A stretch of 64,000 nucleotides of DNA from Pseudomonas svalbardensis (GTDB lineage: Bacteria; Pseudomonadota; Gammaproteobacteria; Pseudomonadales; Pseudomonadaceae). Shown here in pieces: positions 46,669 through 55,471 of the stretch. How positions within the stretch are numbered: position 1 is the stretch's first letter; every line of letters begins with the position of its first letter. A model generated the notes under the pieces. It was not told the origin of the DNA. It did no database searches and saw nothing but the letters and a program-made list of their open reading frames with translations. Both the position numbers and the translations under genes were made by a program. The DNA lies in NCBI RefSeq assembly GCF_030053115.1, contig NZ_CP125619.1, positions 4,413,501-4,477,500 of the forward strand. Direction: 5' to 3'.

Positions 46669-48630
46669 ATGCCCGCCTTCAGCAAAATCCTGATCGCCAA
46701 CCGCGGTGAAATCGCCTGCCGCATCCAGCGCACCGCCCAGGTCCTGGGCTATCGCACGGTCGCGGTGTTCAGCGATGCCGACGCCGATGCGCTGCATGTG
46801 CAGATGGCCGACGAAGCCTTGAACGTCGGCCCGGCCCCGGTGCAGCAGTCCTATCTGAATATCCCGGCAATCCTCGACGCCGCCCGGCGCACGGGCGCTG
46901 ACGCAATCCATCCGGGCTACGGCTTCCTCTCGGAAAACGCCGGCTTCGCCCGCGCCTGCCAGGATGCCGGCATCACCTTCATCGGCCCCAGTCCCGAAGC
47001 CATCGAACTGATGGGCAGCAAACGCCTGTCGAAACTCGCCATGCTCGATGCCGGTGTGCCGTGCATCAAGGGTTATCAGGGCAAAGAACAGGACGACGCA
47101 ACCCTGAGCCGCGAAGCCGCACGCATCGGCTATCCGCTGATGATCAAGGCCAGCGCCGGCGGTGGCGGGCGTGGCATGCGCCTGGTGCACGAGGCCAATG
47201 ATTTGCTCGAACAACTGCGCACCGCCCGCTCCGAAGCGCTGCATGGGTTTGGCTGCGACGAACTGATTCTCGAGCAAGCGCTGATCGACCCGCGTCACGT
47301 CGAAGTTCAATTGTTTGGCGACCAGCATGGCAACCTGATCTACCTTGGCGAGCGCGACTGCTCGATCCAGCGTCGCCATCAAAAAGTCATCGAAGAAGCG
47401 CCCTGCCCGGTGATGACCGCCGAGTTGCGTCAGGCCATGGGCGAAGCGGCGCTCAAGGCGGGTCGCGCAGTGAATTACGTCGGTGCTGGCACTGTCGAGT
47501 TCCTGCTGGATGCGCGCGGGCAGTTTTATTTTCTCGAGATGAACACCCGACTCCAGGTGGAGCACCCGGTGACCGAATTGATTACCGGCCTCGATCTGGT
47601 GGCCTGGCAGTTGCACGTCGCCGAAGGACTGCCTTTGCCGTTGCGACAGGAGCAGGTTCAGCTCAGCGGCCATGCCATGGAAGTCCGTTTGTACGCCGAA
47701 GATCCGGCACACGATTTTCTCCCACAAACCGGTTGCATCACCGCGTGGGAGCCTGCGTTGCAGCGCGGCGTGCGGATCGATCATGGCTTGATCGAAGGTC
47801 AGACAGTCGGCCCGTTTTATGACCCGATGCTGGGCAAGATCATCGCCCACGGCGCCACCCGCGAAGAAGCCCGGCGTAAGTTGCTGCGGGCAGTGCAGGA
47901 CAGCGTGCTGCTCGGCGTGCAAAGCAATCAGCGCTTGCTCGCCAGTCTGCTGGAACATCCGCAGTTCATCAGTGGCGAGTTCAACACCGGGTTCATCCCG
48001 ACGTATTTTTCCGACCATGCCTGCCTGCACACCCGAGTACCCGACGCCGAAGAACTGGCAATCGCCGCAGCGTTGTTCTATCAGGCCTCGGCGCAGGTTC
48101 ATCCCGCGCCACTCGCCGGTTGGCGCAACAACGCCAGCGTGCCGTTGCACTATCGAATCGGCCTTGATGATCAGGATTGGTCAGTGGAATTGAACGCTGT
48201 GCCGGGGGAACCGTATCGGATTCAAGTCGCTGAGCAAAACGTTGAATTAACGATCATCCAGTGCGACGGACACTGGGCCAGCCTGGAAATCAACGGTATC
48301 CGGCGACGCCATGCCTACCGTCTTGAGGCGGGACAACTCTGGCTGTTCACCCGGCCTGGCAGTTTACAGCTGGTGGATCGGACCCAGGCCTTGGTCGGCA
48401 GCCAGGTCAGCGTCAGTACCGGCACCCTCAAGGCTCCGATGGACGGGGCGATCGTCGACGTGCTGGTCACTGAGGGCAGTCCGGTCAGCAAAGGCCAGTT
48501 GTTGGTCGTGCTGGAGGCCATGAAAATGGAGCATCCGCTCAAGTCGGGCATCGACGGCGTGCTCAAACGCTTGCAGGTCAGGGTCGGTGATCAGGTGAAA
48601 AATCGTCAGATTTTGTTGGAGGTCGAATAA
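46669..48630 (+). CDS. atuF: Geranyl-CoA carboxylase alpha (biotin) subunit AtuF
   Basis: This 653-residue subunit has an N-terminal biotin carboxylase (ILIANRGEIACRI, then the ATP-grasp glycine loop ASAGGGGRGMRL near 158-169) and a C-terminal biotin carrier domain with the biotinylated Lys619 in EAMKMEHPL. The start is the ATG at 46669 with AGGGAAG; an upstream in-frame start lies within the REPIN edge. It completes atuABCDEF. No atuG or atuH follows here. Confidence 0.9.
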   Translation: MPAFSKILIANRGEIACRIQRTAQVLGYRTVAVFSDADADALHVQMADEALNVGPAPVQQSYLNIPAILDAARRTGADAIHPGYGFLSENAGFARACQDAGITFIGPSPEAIELMGSKRLSKLAMLDAGVPCIKGYQGKEQDDATLSREAARIGYPLMIKASAGGGGRGMRLVHEANDLLEQLRTARSEALHGFGCDELILEQALIDPRHVEVQLFGDQHGNLIYLGERDCSIQRRHQKVIEEAPCPVMTAELRQAMGEAALKAGRAVNYVGAGTVEFLLDARGQFYFLEMNTRLQVEHPVTELITGLDLVAWQLHVAEGLPLPLRQEQVQLSGHAMEVRLYAEDPAHDFLPQTGCITAWEPALQRGVRIDHGLIEGQTVGPFYDPMLGKIIAHGATREEARRKLLRAVQDSVLLGVQSNQRLLASLLEHPQFISGEFNTGFIPTYFSDHACLHTRVPDAEELAIAAALFYQASAQVHPAPLAGWRNNASVPLHYRIGLDDQDWSVELNAVPGEPYRIQVAEQNVELTIIQCDGHWASLEINGIRRRHAYRLEAGQLWLFTRPGSLQLVDRTQALVGSQVSVSTGTLKAPMDGAIVDVLVTEGSPVSKGQLLVVLEAMKMEHPLKSGIDGVLKRLQVRVGDQVKNRQILLEVE

Positions 48631-48701
48631 GCCGCTAGGCGGATCCGCTGGCTTTGGCTACGCTCAAGCCCTATCAGGACGCGGATACCAGGAACCCTGC
48701 G

Positions 48702-49244
48702 ATGCCTCACTGGCTGGTCATTGATCTCGAAGCCACCACCGATGAAGGTGGTTGGCCAGTAACTGAAATGGAAATTATCGAAATCGGCGCCACCCTGGTG
48801 GACCGAAAAGGTCGAGAACTGGATAGCTATCAGTGCTTCGTGCGCCCGACGCGTCGACCTTTGCTGACGCCGTTTTGCCGGGAACTGACCCACATCACCC
48901 AGGCCAACATCGATACTGCGCAGCCTCTGAGCGAGGTCTGGGCATCGTTCGAATGCTGGCTCGGCCAGCATCACTCGCGCCTCGAAGGCTGGGCCAGTTG
49001 GGGCGATTACGATCGTAAACAGCTGCTTCAGGAATGGCAGAAACTGCAACTCGACAGCGCCCTGAGCCGAGTGCCGCACATGAACCTCAAGCAGCGCTTT
49101 GCCAAGGCTCGTCGGCTGGAACGCCCGCTGGGGCTCAATGGCGCTCTGCAACTTGCGGGCATGCAGTTTACCGGGCAGCAACACCGGGCGCTGGAAGACG
49201 CGCGCAATACAGCGCGTCTGTTACCACTGGTTCTCCCCGTCTAG
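48702..49244 (+). CDS. DnaQ-like 3'-5' exonuclease
   Basis: This 180-residue protein is a single-domain DEDDh exonuclease: motif I VIDLEATTDEG, Glu in IIEIGATLVD, and motif III HRALEDARNTARL. The Cys/Asp between TTDEGGWPVTEMEIIEIG resembles the ERI-1/KapD-type RNA exonuclease subgroup. AGGA precedes the ATG at 48702. It follows atuF by 71 bases but looks functionally unrelated. Substrate unknown. Confidence 0.82.
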   Translation: MPHWLVIDLEATTDEGGWPVTEMEIIEIGATLVDRKGRELDSYQCFVRPTRRPLLTPFCRELTHITQANIDTAQPLSEVWASFECWLGQHHSRLEGWASWGDYDRKQLLQEWQKLQLDSALSRVPHMNLKQRFAKARRLERPLGLNGALQLAGMQFTGQQHRALEDARNTARLLPLVLPV

Positions 49245-49313
49245 AGAGGTGACGGCGCCAAGGGCCTTGTGCATACTGGCGAGCCCTTTTTAGCCCTTTT
49301 CGAGGAATCGCCC

Positions 49314-49598
49314 ATGTTTAAAGTCAACGAGTACTTCGACGGCACCGTCAAGTCGATCGCCTTTGGCACCGCTGAAGGTCCTGCGACCATCGGCGTCATG
49401 GCACCGGGCGAATACGAATTCGGTACCAGCCAGCGTGAAATCATGCACGTGGTGTCCGGCGCCCTGACCGTCAAACTGCCGGACAGCGGCGGCTGGGAAA
49501 CCTTCGCCGCCGGCAGCCAGTTCAACGTGCCCGCCAACAGCAAGTTCCAGCTGAAAGTGGCCGTCGACACCGCTTACCTGTGCGAATACCGCGGCTAA
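49314..49598 (+). CDS. ppnP: Pyrimidine/purine nucleoside phosphorylase PpnP
   Basis: This 94-residue protein matches PpnP (formerly YaiE, DUF1255) in length and sequence: [17 protein letters not shown], then [20 protein letters not shown] and the cupin core. PpnP phosphorolyses several nucleosides to base and ribose-1-phosphate. GAGGAA precedes the ATG. A terminator follows. Confidence 0.92.
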   Translation: MFKVNEYFDGTVKSIAFGTAEGPATIGVMAPGEYEFGTSQREIMHVVSGALTVKLPDSGGWETFAAGSQFNVPANSKFQLKVAVDTAYLCEYRG

Positions 49599-49627
49599 AA
49601 CCCTGGGTTTTCACAGCGACAAAAAAT

Positions 49628-49658
49628 TGCCCGCGTCCTTGGACACGGGCACTTTTTG
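49628..49658. terminator. Rho-independent terminator after ppnP
   Basis: TGCCCGCGTCC (49628-49638) pairs with GGACACGGGCA (49641-49651) with one mismatch, followed by CTTTTTG; an A-tract before the stem lets it work for the convergent gene too. Confidence 0.88.
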
Positions 49659-49683
49659 TTCAAGGGCAGTCATTCAGATTGCC

Positions 49684-50490
49684 TTATTCCAGAACCGTCA
49701 CCGGCATACCGACTTCAAGCTGGCCATTGCTGTCGTTGACCAGGTTCTGTCCGAACATCGCACCATCGGCCTCGGTACGGTATTTCTGCAACGTAGCCAG
49801 AGGTTCGCGATCTTCGCTGCGCTCACCGGTTTGCGGATCGATAGTGGTCAGAATGCAGCGTGAGCACGACTTGACCACGCGGAACTCGACATCGCCGATG
49901 CGGATACGCTTCCAGCCATCTTCGGCATACGCTTCGCTTCCCTCGATCACCAGATTCGGCCGAAAGCGCAGCATTTCCAGCGGGCGGCCGACTTTTTGCG
50001 ACAAGTCCTCCAGTGAGGCCTGTCCGATCAGCAACAGCGGAAAGCCATCGGCGAAGGCCACCTGATCGTCGTCCTTGCCGTAGCCGGCCTGGGTGGTGCG
50101 TGCACGATCAAGAGGGACTTGCACCAGGCGAGTCGGTTTGCCCATGAATTCACTGACCCAGGCACCCGCCTCGTCGCCGGCATCCGGCACACGCAGTGTG
50201 TCGCGCCAGATGGTCACGCCACGCAGTTCCGCGTCGCTGGCGGGCAAGGCGATATCGATCGGTGAGCGGCCCGGCGCACTGAGGGTCAAGGCACCGTCGG
50301 CATTCCACAACGCCGACAGCTGACTCATCTGCGCCACTGCACGTTGAGTCAGAAAGCGCCCGCTGGCCTCGTCCACCAGCATCCAGCGTCGATCACCGTC
50401 CAGGCCCAGCTTGTCGAGGCTGACCTGCTGCAGGATCTCGCCCTTGCCGGATTTCAACGGATAACGATAAAGCGCGCTCAGACGCAACAT
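49684..50490 (-). CDS. MOSC-domain protein (YcbX-like)
   Basis: This 268-residue protein has an N-terminal MOSC beta-barrel (LYRYPLKSGKGE) and a C-terminal MOSC domain with the conserved Cys in VKSCSRCILTTID, expected to hold the molybdenum cofactor or a sulfur carrier. YcbX-type proteins reduce N-hydroxylated compounds. Unlike E. coli YcbX it lacks a C-terminal ferredoxin domain. The ATG at 50488-50490 has GGGAG upstream. Confidence 0.82.
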   Translation of the reverse strand: MLRLSALYRYPLKSGKGEILQQVSLDKLGLDGDRRWMLVDEASGRFLTQRAVAQMSQLSALWNADGALTLSAPGRSPIDIALPASDAELRGVTIWRDTLRVPDAGDEAGAWVSEFMGKPTRLVQVPLDRARTTQAGYGKDDDQVAFADGFPLLLIGQASLEDLSQKVGRPLEMLRFRPNLVIEGSEAYAEDGWKRIRIGDVEFRVVKSCSRCILTTIDPQTGERSEDREPLATLQKYRTEADGAMFGQNLVNDSNGQLEVGMPVTVLE

Positions 50491-50581
50491 GGCCAGCTCC
50501 CTGGTGGGCAAAAAACGCCACCCTATACGAGCTTGATCGCCGAATCAAAGGCTGACTTCAGGCCAGCCTCTTGCACCGTTA

Positions 50582-51517
50582 TCAGGCAGGCACTTCATCG
50601 AGCATCAAGCGCTGGCGCACCACATCGACGAGTTTGTCCGGCTGGAATTTGGAGAGGAAGTTGTCGCAGCCGACCTTCTTCACCATCGAGTCGTTGAAGC
50701 TGCCGGACAACGAGGTATGCAGAACCACATAAAGGCCACGCAGACGCGGGTCGTTACGGATTTCGGTGGTCAGGCGATAGCCGTCCATTTCCGGCATTTC
50801 CGCGTCGGTGAAGATCATCAGCAGTTTGTCGGTCATGTTCACACCGGTATCGGCCCAGGCCTTGAGCATATTCAGTGCCTTCAAGCCATCGCTGGCGATG
50901 TGCATCTTCACGCCCAGCTGACCCAGGGTGTCACGCAATTGCGACAGCGCCACATTCGAGTCGTCCACCAGCAGCACTTCACGGCCACGGGCACGTTCCA
51001 GAACCGGATCGTCGAGTTTGTCGCGCGAGACCTTGGCGTTGTACGGGACGATTTCCGCGAGGACTTTTTCGACGTCGATAATTTCCACCAACTGGTCGTC
51101 GACCTTGCTGATGGCCGTCAGGTAATGCTGACGACCGGCGCTGGCCGGTGGCGGCAGAATGGCTTCCCAGTTCATGTTGACAATACGGTCCACACCACCG
51201 ACCAGGAACGCCTGCACCGAACGGTTGTACTCGGTAACGATGATCGTACTGGTCGGGCTTGGCACCAGCGGACGCATACCGATGGCCTGGGACAGGTCGA
51301 TCACCGGCAGGGTCTGGCCACGCAAATTAACCACACCGCAGACAAACGGATGACGCTGGGGCATCAGGGTCAGCTTCGGCAGTTGCAGCACTTCCTGCAC
51401 TTTGAAGACGTTGATCGCGAACAATTGCCGTCCGGCCAGCCGGAACATGAGAATTTCCAGGCGATTCTCACCCACCAGTTGCGTGCGTTGGTCTACCGTG
51501 TCGAGAATGCCGGCCAT
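50582..51517 (-). CDS. cheV: Chemotaxis coupling protein CheV
   Basis: This 311-residue protein joins an N-terminal CheW domain (about 15-160) to a C-terminal receiver with acidic pair Asp185-Asp186, phospho-acceptor Asp238 (LLMIFTDAEMPEMDG) and a Lys in the SKFQPD segment. It links chemoreceptors to CheA and may act as a phosphate sink. The start is the ATG at 51515-51517 with CAGGAG; a longer GTG start at 51550 lies at the predicted transcription start. A sigma-28 promoter precedes it. Confidence 0.9.
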   Translation of the reverse strand: MAGILDTVDQRTQLVGENRLEILMFRLAGRQLFAINVFKVQEVLQLPKLTLMPQRHPFVCGVVNLRGQTLPVIDLSQAIGMRPLVPSPTSTIIVTEYNRSVQAFLVGGVDRIVNMNWEAILPPPASAGRQHYLTAISKVDDQLVEIIDVEKVLAEIVPYNAKVSRDKLDDPVLERARGREVLLVDDSNVALSQLRDTLGQLGVKMHIASDGLKALNMLKAWADTGVNMTDKLLMIFTDAEMPEMDGYRLTTEIRNDPRLRGLYVVLHTSLSGSFNDSMVKKVGCDNFLSKFQPDKLVDVVRQRLMLDEVPA

Positions 51518-51559
51518 CAATGACTCCTGGGCTTGTTCTGATGAATTCACTAAAGGGGG

Positions 51560-51586
51560 TTATCGGCTGTTTTCGCCGGACCTTGA
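51560..51586 (-). promoter_or_regulatory. Flagellar sigma-28 (FliA) promoter of cheV
   Basis: On the minus strand TCAAGGTC (51579-51586), an 11-base spacer and GCCGATAA (51560-51567) match the FliA consensus TAAAGTTT-N11-GCCGATAA, with a perfect -10. It lies about 43 bases ahead of the cheV ATG. Confidence 0.85.
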
Positions 51587-51745
51587 CCCCCTGTAAAATG
51601 CCATGACCAAACATTGATGTCACATTAACATCATGCTTTACTGGCCAGGTGATTTCATCTGCATCATTGCCTGCCGCGAGACCTCGTTTCGTTCGGTTGG
51701 CTCCCCCGTGTAAGGGATTCCCCTAGTAGCAATCAGGCCCAACCT

Positions 51746-51760
51746 GATATTCGCAATATC
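51746..51760. promoter_or_regulatory. Palindrome GATATT-CGC-AATATC
   Basis: A perfect six-base dyad around a three-base centre lies 219 bases upstream of the Hpt-like gene. It is of operator-like size; no binding protein can be named. Confidence 0.35.
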
Positions 51761-51978
51761 CAATAGCCATTAATGTGACGCCATTCTCATTGCATGAACG
51801 GAGTCAGGCTTTTGTGTGCGATCGCAGGTAAGTGGCCATCCACCCTATCGAGTTCCCCAGCCTGCAGCCAGACAGGCCGGCGCGCGATCTCACGACAGCA
51901 TGGCAATGCGGGGACTCTGATCGTCCCCGTCGACACACACGACATTCCCGCATTTGACATGACGTTTTGGAGATAAGC

Positions 51979-52449
51979 ATGCCGAACGATCGTAAAGAGT
52001 GGGCTCAACGGCTCCCGGAGTTTCTCGTCGAAGCAGAGACACTCCTGGTTAAAACCGAGGAATGCCTGAGTCATTTGCAACTGATCAGCAATGACAAGGA
52101 TGCCATCGACTGCATGCTGAGCACCCTGCTCAAACTGGCCAACAAGGCTGATGCCCTCGCTCTGGCAGCCGTTTCGGAGTTTTCGTTGCACATTCATGGT
52201 TTGCTGAGCCATGCTCAGAATCACATGGATTTACACGACCACGCCCTGAGCGCGCTGAAAGACTGCCTGACGTTGATCGCCTGGCAACTCGAGCTTATCG
52301 ATCAGAAGACCGGCCAACTCAGCCTTGATGACAGCGAACAGACATCCCTGATCGAAGCCTTCGCCTTTCAGGTCGGACAAAGTCAGTTTCAGCCCCCCGC
52401 TAATTCCAAACCGCTCACACTCGTTTCCTTTGCAGGTCGGCAAGCCTGA
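51979..52449 (+). CDS. Hypothetical helical protein, degenerate Hpt-like
   Basis: This 156-residue all-helical soluble protein starts at the ATG at 51979 with TTGGAGAT upstream. Its helical pattern (FLVEAETLLVKTEECLSHLQ, then CMLSTLLKLANKADALALAA) recalls a histidine phosphotransfer bundle such as the CheA P1 domain, but the HxxKG phospho-acceptor motif is missing. It lies between cheV and a NarX/NarL-type pair. A role as a binding partner in signalling is possible, not shown. Confidence 0.55.
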   Translation: MPNDRKEWAQRLPEFLVEAETLLVKTEECLSHLQLISNDKDAIDCMLSTLLKLANKADALALAAVSEFSLHIHGLLSHAQNHMDLHDHALSALKDCLTLIAWQLELIDQKTGQLSLDDSEQTSLIEAFAFQVGQSQFQPPANSKPLTLVSFAGRQA

Positions 52450-52791
52450 ATTATCGGGCCCCTATGCCGTGCTGGGAATTTTTATTGCCATGACTGCCCT
52501 TCTAACTTTAGCGGGTTCATGTCGCATTTGAATATTCCATACCTGCTTACGACAACTCAAAACAAATAAACCACTCTTGCCACCCAACTTTTTCCATTAT
52601 GGAACTGCTGTCCATAAACACTTATTTGCTGACTCGGCAGACCTATATACCAATTGCGACCAACGGTATCTTAAGTGGTATTATGCCGCCCATTAGTTGA
52701 CGTCAATTAATGGCAGAGTGACTCCAGACAGAGACCCGTCATCCACGATGCCCGGTCTTCCCGCAGCGAACATCCATTGGCTCCATCCGCT
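52450..52791. other. Intergenic region upstream of the NarX-type kinase
   Basis: This 342-base AT-rich stretch contains an imperfect 22-base palindrome (52691-52712) and no supported gene. No terminator is evident after the Hpt-like gene. Confidence 0.6.
52691..52712. promoter_or_regulatory. 22-base palindrome ahead of the kinase gene
   Basis: CATTAGTTGAC and GTCAATTAATG pair around TTGACGTCAA with a single mismatch. It lies 79 bases upstream of the kinase ATG and is a candidate operator, perhaps autoregulatory. Confidence 0.45.
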
Positions 52792-53685
52792 ATGTACGCC
52801 AGCCTCAAGTCGATCACCCTAAAGCCACCCTCCCGAAAAAACGCGCGTCTGGTCACGCTTGTGTTGTGTACCTGTTCGGCGCTTGGCTGCCTGCTGATTT
52901 ATAGCCTGTCCACTCCCCTGCCGCTGAGTCTTCTGGTACTCAATACTGCGGCATTGACCTGCGTCTGGGTGCAGTATTGTCTTTCGCGCACGTCGATAAA
53001 GTTTCAACCACAGGAGTTGGCTGACCGGCTGCTGGAGGTTCAGGAAAACGAACGTCGCCGGCTCAGTCGGGAACTGCATGACGACATAGGCCAATTGCTG
53101 ACCGCGGCAAAACTTCAAAGCGACTGGCTCAAACGCCGAATGCCCGAAGAACTTCAGGGCCAGTGTGCGGTGCTCTGCGACACGCTGGAAGAAACCCTGG
53201 CCAAAGTGCGAGACGTATCGGCCATTCTCAATCCGAGGCAACTGACCAGTCTCGGGCTGGAAGCCAGTCTGCGGGCCCATTTACTCAAGACGCTGGCCAA
53301 CACGCCAGTGCACTGGAGCCTGGAATGCCAGCAGCGTTTGGCCGGTATACCGGAGGAAATGACGCTGGCCGCCTTTCGAATCACCCAGGAAGCGGTGACC
53401 AATATGTTGCGCCATGCCGAAGCGAAAAATCTGTTGGTCCGCCTGCAACGTCTGCCTCAGGGCCTGACACTGTTGATCAGTGACGATGGCCAGGGATTCG
53501 CGCCAGCGACCGATCCAGGTCGTGAGGGGCAACGCGGAATGGCGGGGATGTCGGAACGGATCAATCAGTTGGGCGGCACACTGAGCGTGACCAGCGAGCC
53601 GGGCAAAGGCACTCAAATCGAAGCACTCTTCCCCTGGGCGCCTCGTGCGCTCGAACGGGCCAGTACGAATAAGGTTATGCGTTGA
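52792..53685 (+). CDS. NarX-type membrane sensor histidine kinase
   Basis: This 297-residue kinase has two N-terminal membrane helices (about 19-40 and 44-65) with almost no periplasmic loop, a HisKA_3 dimerisation motif RRLSRELHDDIGQLLTAA with His96, and a HATPase domain (EAVTNMLRHAEAKNL, then SDDGQGF). The small sensor suggests detection within the membrane or by a partner. The ATG at 52792 is preferred although no clear Shine-Dalgarno is seen; a TTG at 52777 is the alternative. It overlaps the next gene by four bases. Confidence 0.82.
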   Translation: MYASLKSITLKPPSRKNARLVTLVLCTCSALGCLLIYSLSTPLPLSLLVLNTAALTCVWVQYCLSRTSIKFQPQELADRLLEVQENERRRLSRELHDDIGQLLTAAKLQSDWLKRRMPEELQGQCAVLCDTLEETLAKVRDVSAILNPRQLTSLGLEASLRAHLLKTLANTPVHWSLECQQRLAGIPEEMTLAAFRITQEAVTNMLRHAEAKNLLVRLQRLPQGLTLLISDDGQGFAPATDPGREGQRGMAGMSERINQLGGTLSVTSEPGKGTQIEALFPWAPRALERASTNKVMR

Positions 53686-54341
53686 CTTGTAACTTACTTC
53701 TGGTGGATGACCACTCGCTTATCAGGGCAGGCGTGCGCGCTCTGGTGCTGGATATTTCCGGCTACGCGGTAATCGGTGAGGCCAATGACGGCTCGCAGTT
53801 GCTCGAGATGGTCGAGCAGCTGTCCCCCGACATTATCCTGCTGGATATTTCCATGAAGGAAACCAGTGGCCTTGACGCATTGCAGCGACTCAAGCGAGTA
53901 CGCCCGCAGAGCAAGGTGCTGATCCTGTCTATGCACACCGATCCAGCACTCATCATGCAAGCACTGGAATCCGGTGCACATGGCTACCTGCTCAAGGACA
54001 CCACGGCTACCGAGCTCGAACATGCCCTGGATGCCTTGCGTAACAACGAACGCTACCTGAGCCCGGCCATCGCCCACACCGTCATCAACCAGGCGCTGAC
54101 CCGAACTCAGAAAAACCAACCGGAACCTGCAGACTCGCACAACCTGACAGCGCGTCAGCTGGAAATCCTTCGGCTGATCGTTCGCGGAAAATCCACCCGG
54201 GAAATTGCCAATGGCCTGGGCCTCAGCATCAAGACCGTTGAAACCCACCGCTCGCAGATCATGAAGCGCTTGCAGATTTACGATGTGGCGGGTCTGGTGC
54301 TGTTCGCCGTGCGCGAGCAGATCATCAGCCTGGATGATTGA
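53682..54341 (+). CDS. LuxR/NarL-family response regulator
   Basis: This 219-residue regulator has a receiver with phospho-acceptor Asp55 (PDIILLDISMKETSG) and a C-terminal LuxR helix-turn-helix (LTARQLEILRLIVRGKSTRE, GLSIKTVETHRSQIMK). The start is a TTG at 53682 forming a TTGA overlap with the kinase stop; no ATG or GTG fits the receiver start. It pairs with the kinase and its 3' end overlaps the convergent lipid-kinase gene by 17 bases. Confidence 0.85.
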   Translation: MTCNLLLVDDHSLIRAGVRALVLDISGYAVIGEANDGSQLLEMVEQLSPDIILLDISMKETSGLDALQRLKRVRPQSKVLILSMHTDPALIMQALESGAHGYLLKDTTATELEHALDALRNNERYLSPAIAHTVINQALTRTQKNQPEPADSHNLTARQLEILRLIVRGKSTREIANGLGLSIKTVETHRSQIMKRLQIYDVAGLVLFAVREQIISLDD

Positions 54342-55242
54342 TCAATTGCGATGACCCCAGCAGCGGCGAGTTTTCAGGTAAATGCACGCGCAGTGCCGCT
54401 GGACGTGTCGAGAAACGCATGTTGTCACCTTCCAGAGGTTCGCCATCGAGGTTGATGTAGAGGCCTTCCGAGACCTTGATTTCGACCCATGGCAACCGGA
54501 CTCGCACAAACATGTTGTCGATGCCGAAGCCATCGGCGAGCAGGGTTTTCAAGGTGCCGACGACTTCCTGCGGCGCAGGCAGAATACTGATATCCAGCAG
54601 ACCGTCGTCAGCCAGCGCTTCTGGACACAACACATGTCCACCGCCTGCCTGCCGGCCATTGCCGATGCCCAATGCCAACAGCTCGCCACTCCACTGGAAA
54701 TCAGGCCCCTGCAACTCGCCATAGGCTGCGTGCAATTCACTGAAGCGTGATAAACCGGTGAACAGGTAAGCCGCGCCCCCAAGGATTTTTTTCAAGTCCT
54801 CCGAGGTGTTTGCCGTGACCTGACTGCCAAAACCGCCCGTGGCCATATTCAGGAACACCTGCCCGCCGACCTCCCCCAGATCAATGGCGCACGGTGCAAT
54901 GTCGAGAAGCTCCAGCGCCTGCGCGGGCTCCAGAGGCACGCCGGCGGCACGCGCAAAATCATTGGCGGTCCCCAACGGCATCAGTACCAGACTGGCCTGC
55001 GTCGAATGCGCCGCCATGGCTTCGGCAATATCGCGCAAAGTACCGTCACCGCCACCGGCGATGATCTGCATGTAGCCTGCCGCCAGTGCTTCATCTACCA
55101 GCCGCTGTGCGTCACCCGCTTCCCAGGTCACTCGAACGGCCAGCTCCCACCCCTGTTTGCGCTTGTCCGCAACGGCAGAACGAACCGCCTCATTGAGCGC
55201 TTGCTTGCCATGCAGAATCAACAGCGCTTTGCGTTCGCTCAT
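54325..55242 (-). CDS. yegS: YegS-like lipid kinase
   Basis: This 305-residue protein is a diacylglycerol-kinase-fold lipid kinase. The nucleotide loop GGGDGTLRDIAEAM (about 63-76) and PLGTANDFARA (about 89-99) are diagnostic, and the C-terminal beta-sandwich carries NLDGEPLEG. E. coli YegS phosphorylates phosphatidylglycerol; the natural substrate here is unknown. Confidence 0.87.
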   Translation of the reverse strand: MSERKALLILHGKQALNEAVRSAVADKRKQGWELAVRVTWEAGDAQRLVDEALAAGYMQIIAGGGDGTLRDIAEAMAAHSTQASLVLMPLGTANDFARAAGVPLEPAQALELLDIAPCAIDLGEVGGQVFLNMATGGFGSQVTANTSEDLKKILGGAAYLFTGLSRFSELHAAYGELQGPDFQWSGELLALGIGNGRQAGGGHVLCPEALADDGLLDISILPAPQEVVGTLKTLLADGFGIDNMFVRVRLPWVEIKVSEGLYINLDGEPLEGDNMRFSTRPAALRVHLPENSPLLGSSQLINHPG

Positions 55243-55471
55243 TAGTTGTCACTCCCATGATTGAATTCCGTATGGGAGATGTTGACCTCATCTCGCCACA
55301 TAAAAGTCGCAAAAATTTGAATTATTTGAAGTCGAGCAGCATGGCGTCCTACAAGGCGGGACTTTTTCTTACAAGATGTGAGGAATCGGCTCAATTGACC
55401 GACCCATGCGATTGGTACACCTTGGCGCCTGCAGTTACCAAACATCAGCAGGAACTACACAGGGACGTGCC

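Larger units (their letters stand above)
51518..51978. other. Divergent intergenic region cheV / Hpt-like gene
   Basis: This 461-base stretch contains the FliA promoter of cheV (51560-51586) and a perfect 15-base palindrome (51746-51760). I see no convincing gene; an open frame at 51794-51976 lacks a ribosome binding site and has the composition of non-coding sequence. Confidence 0.65.

Noticed and set aside
51518..51550. Longer GTG start for cheV at 51550
   Set aside because: It coincides with the expected start of the FliA-driven transcript, leaving no room for a ribosome binding site; the ATG at 51517 has CAGGAG.
51794..51976. A 60-codon open frame ahead of the Hpt-like gene
   Set aside because: No ribosome binding site, no recognisable composition or motif, and it ends just before a better supported gene.
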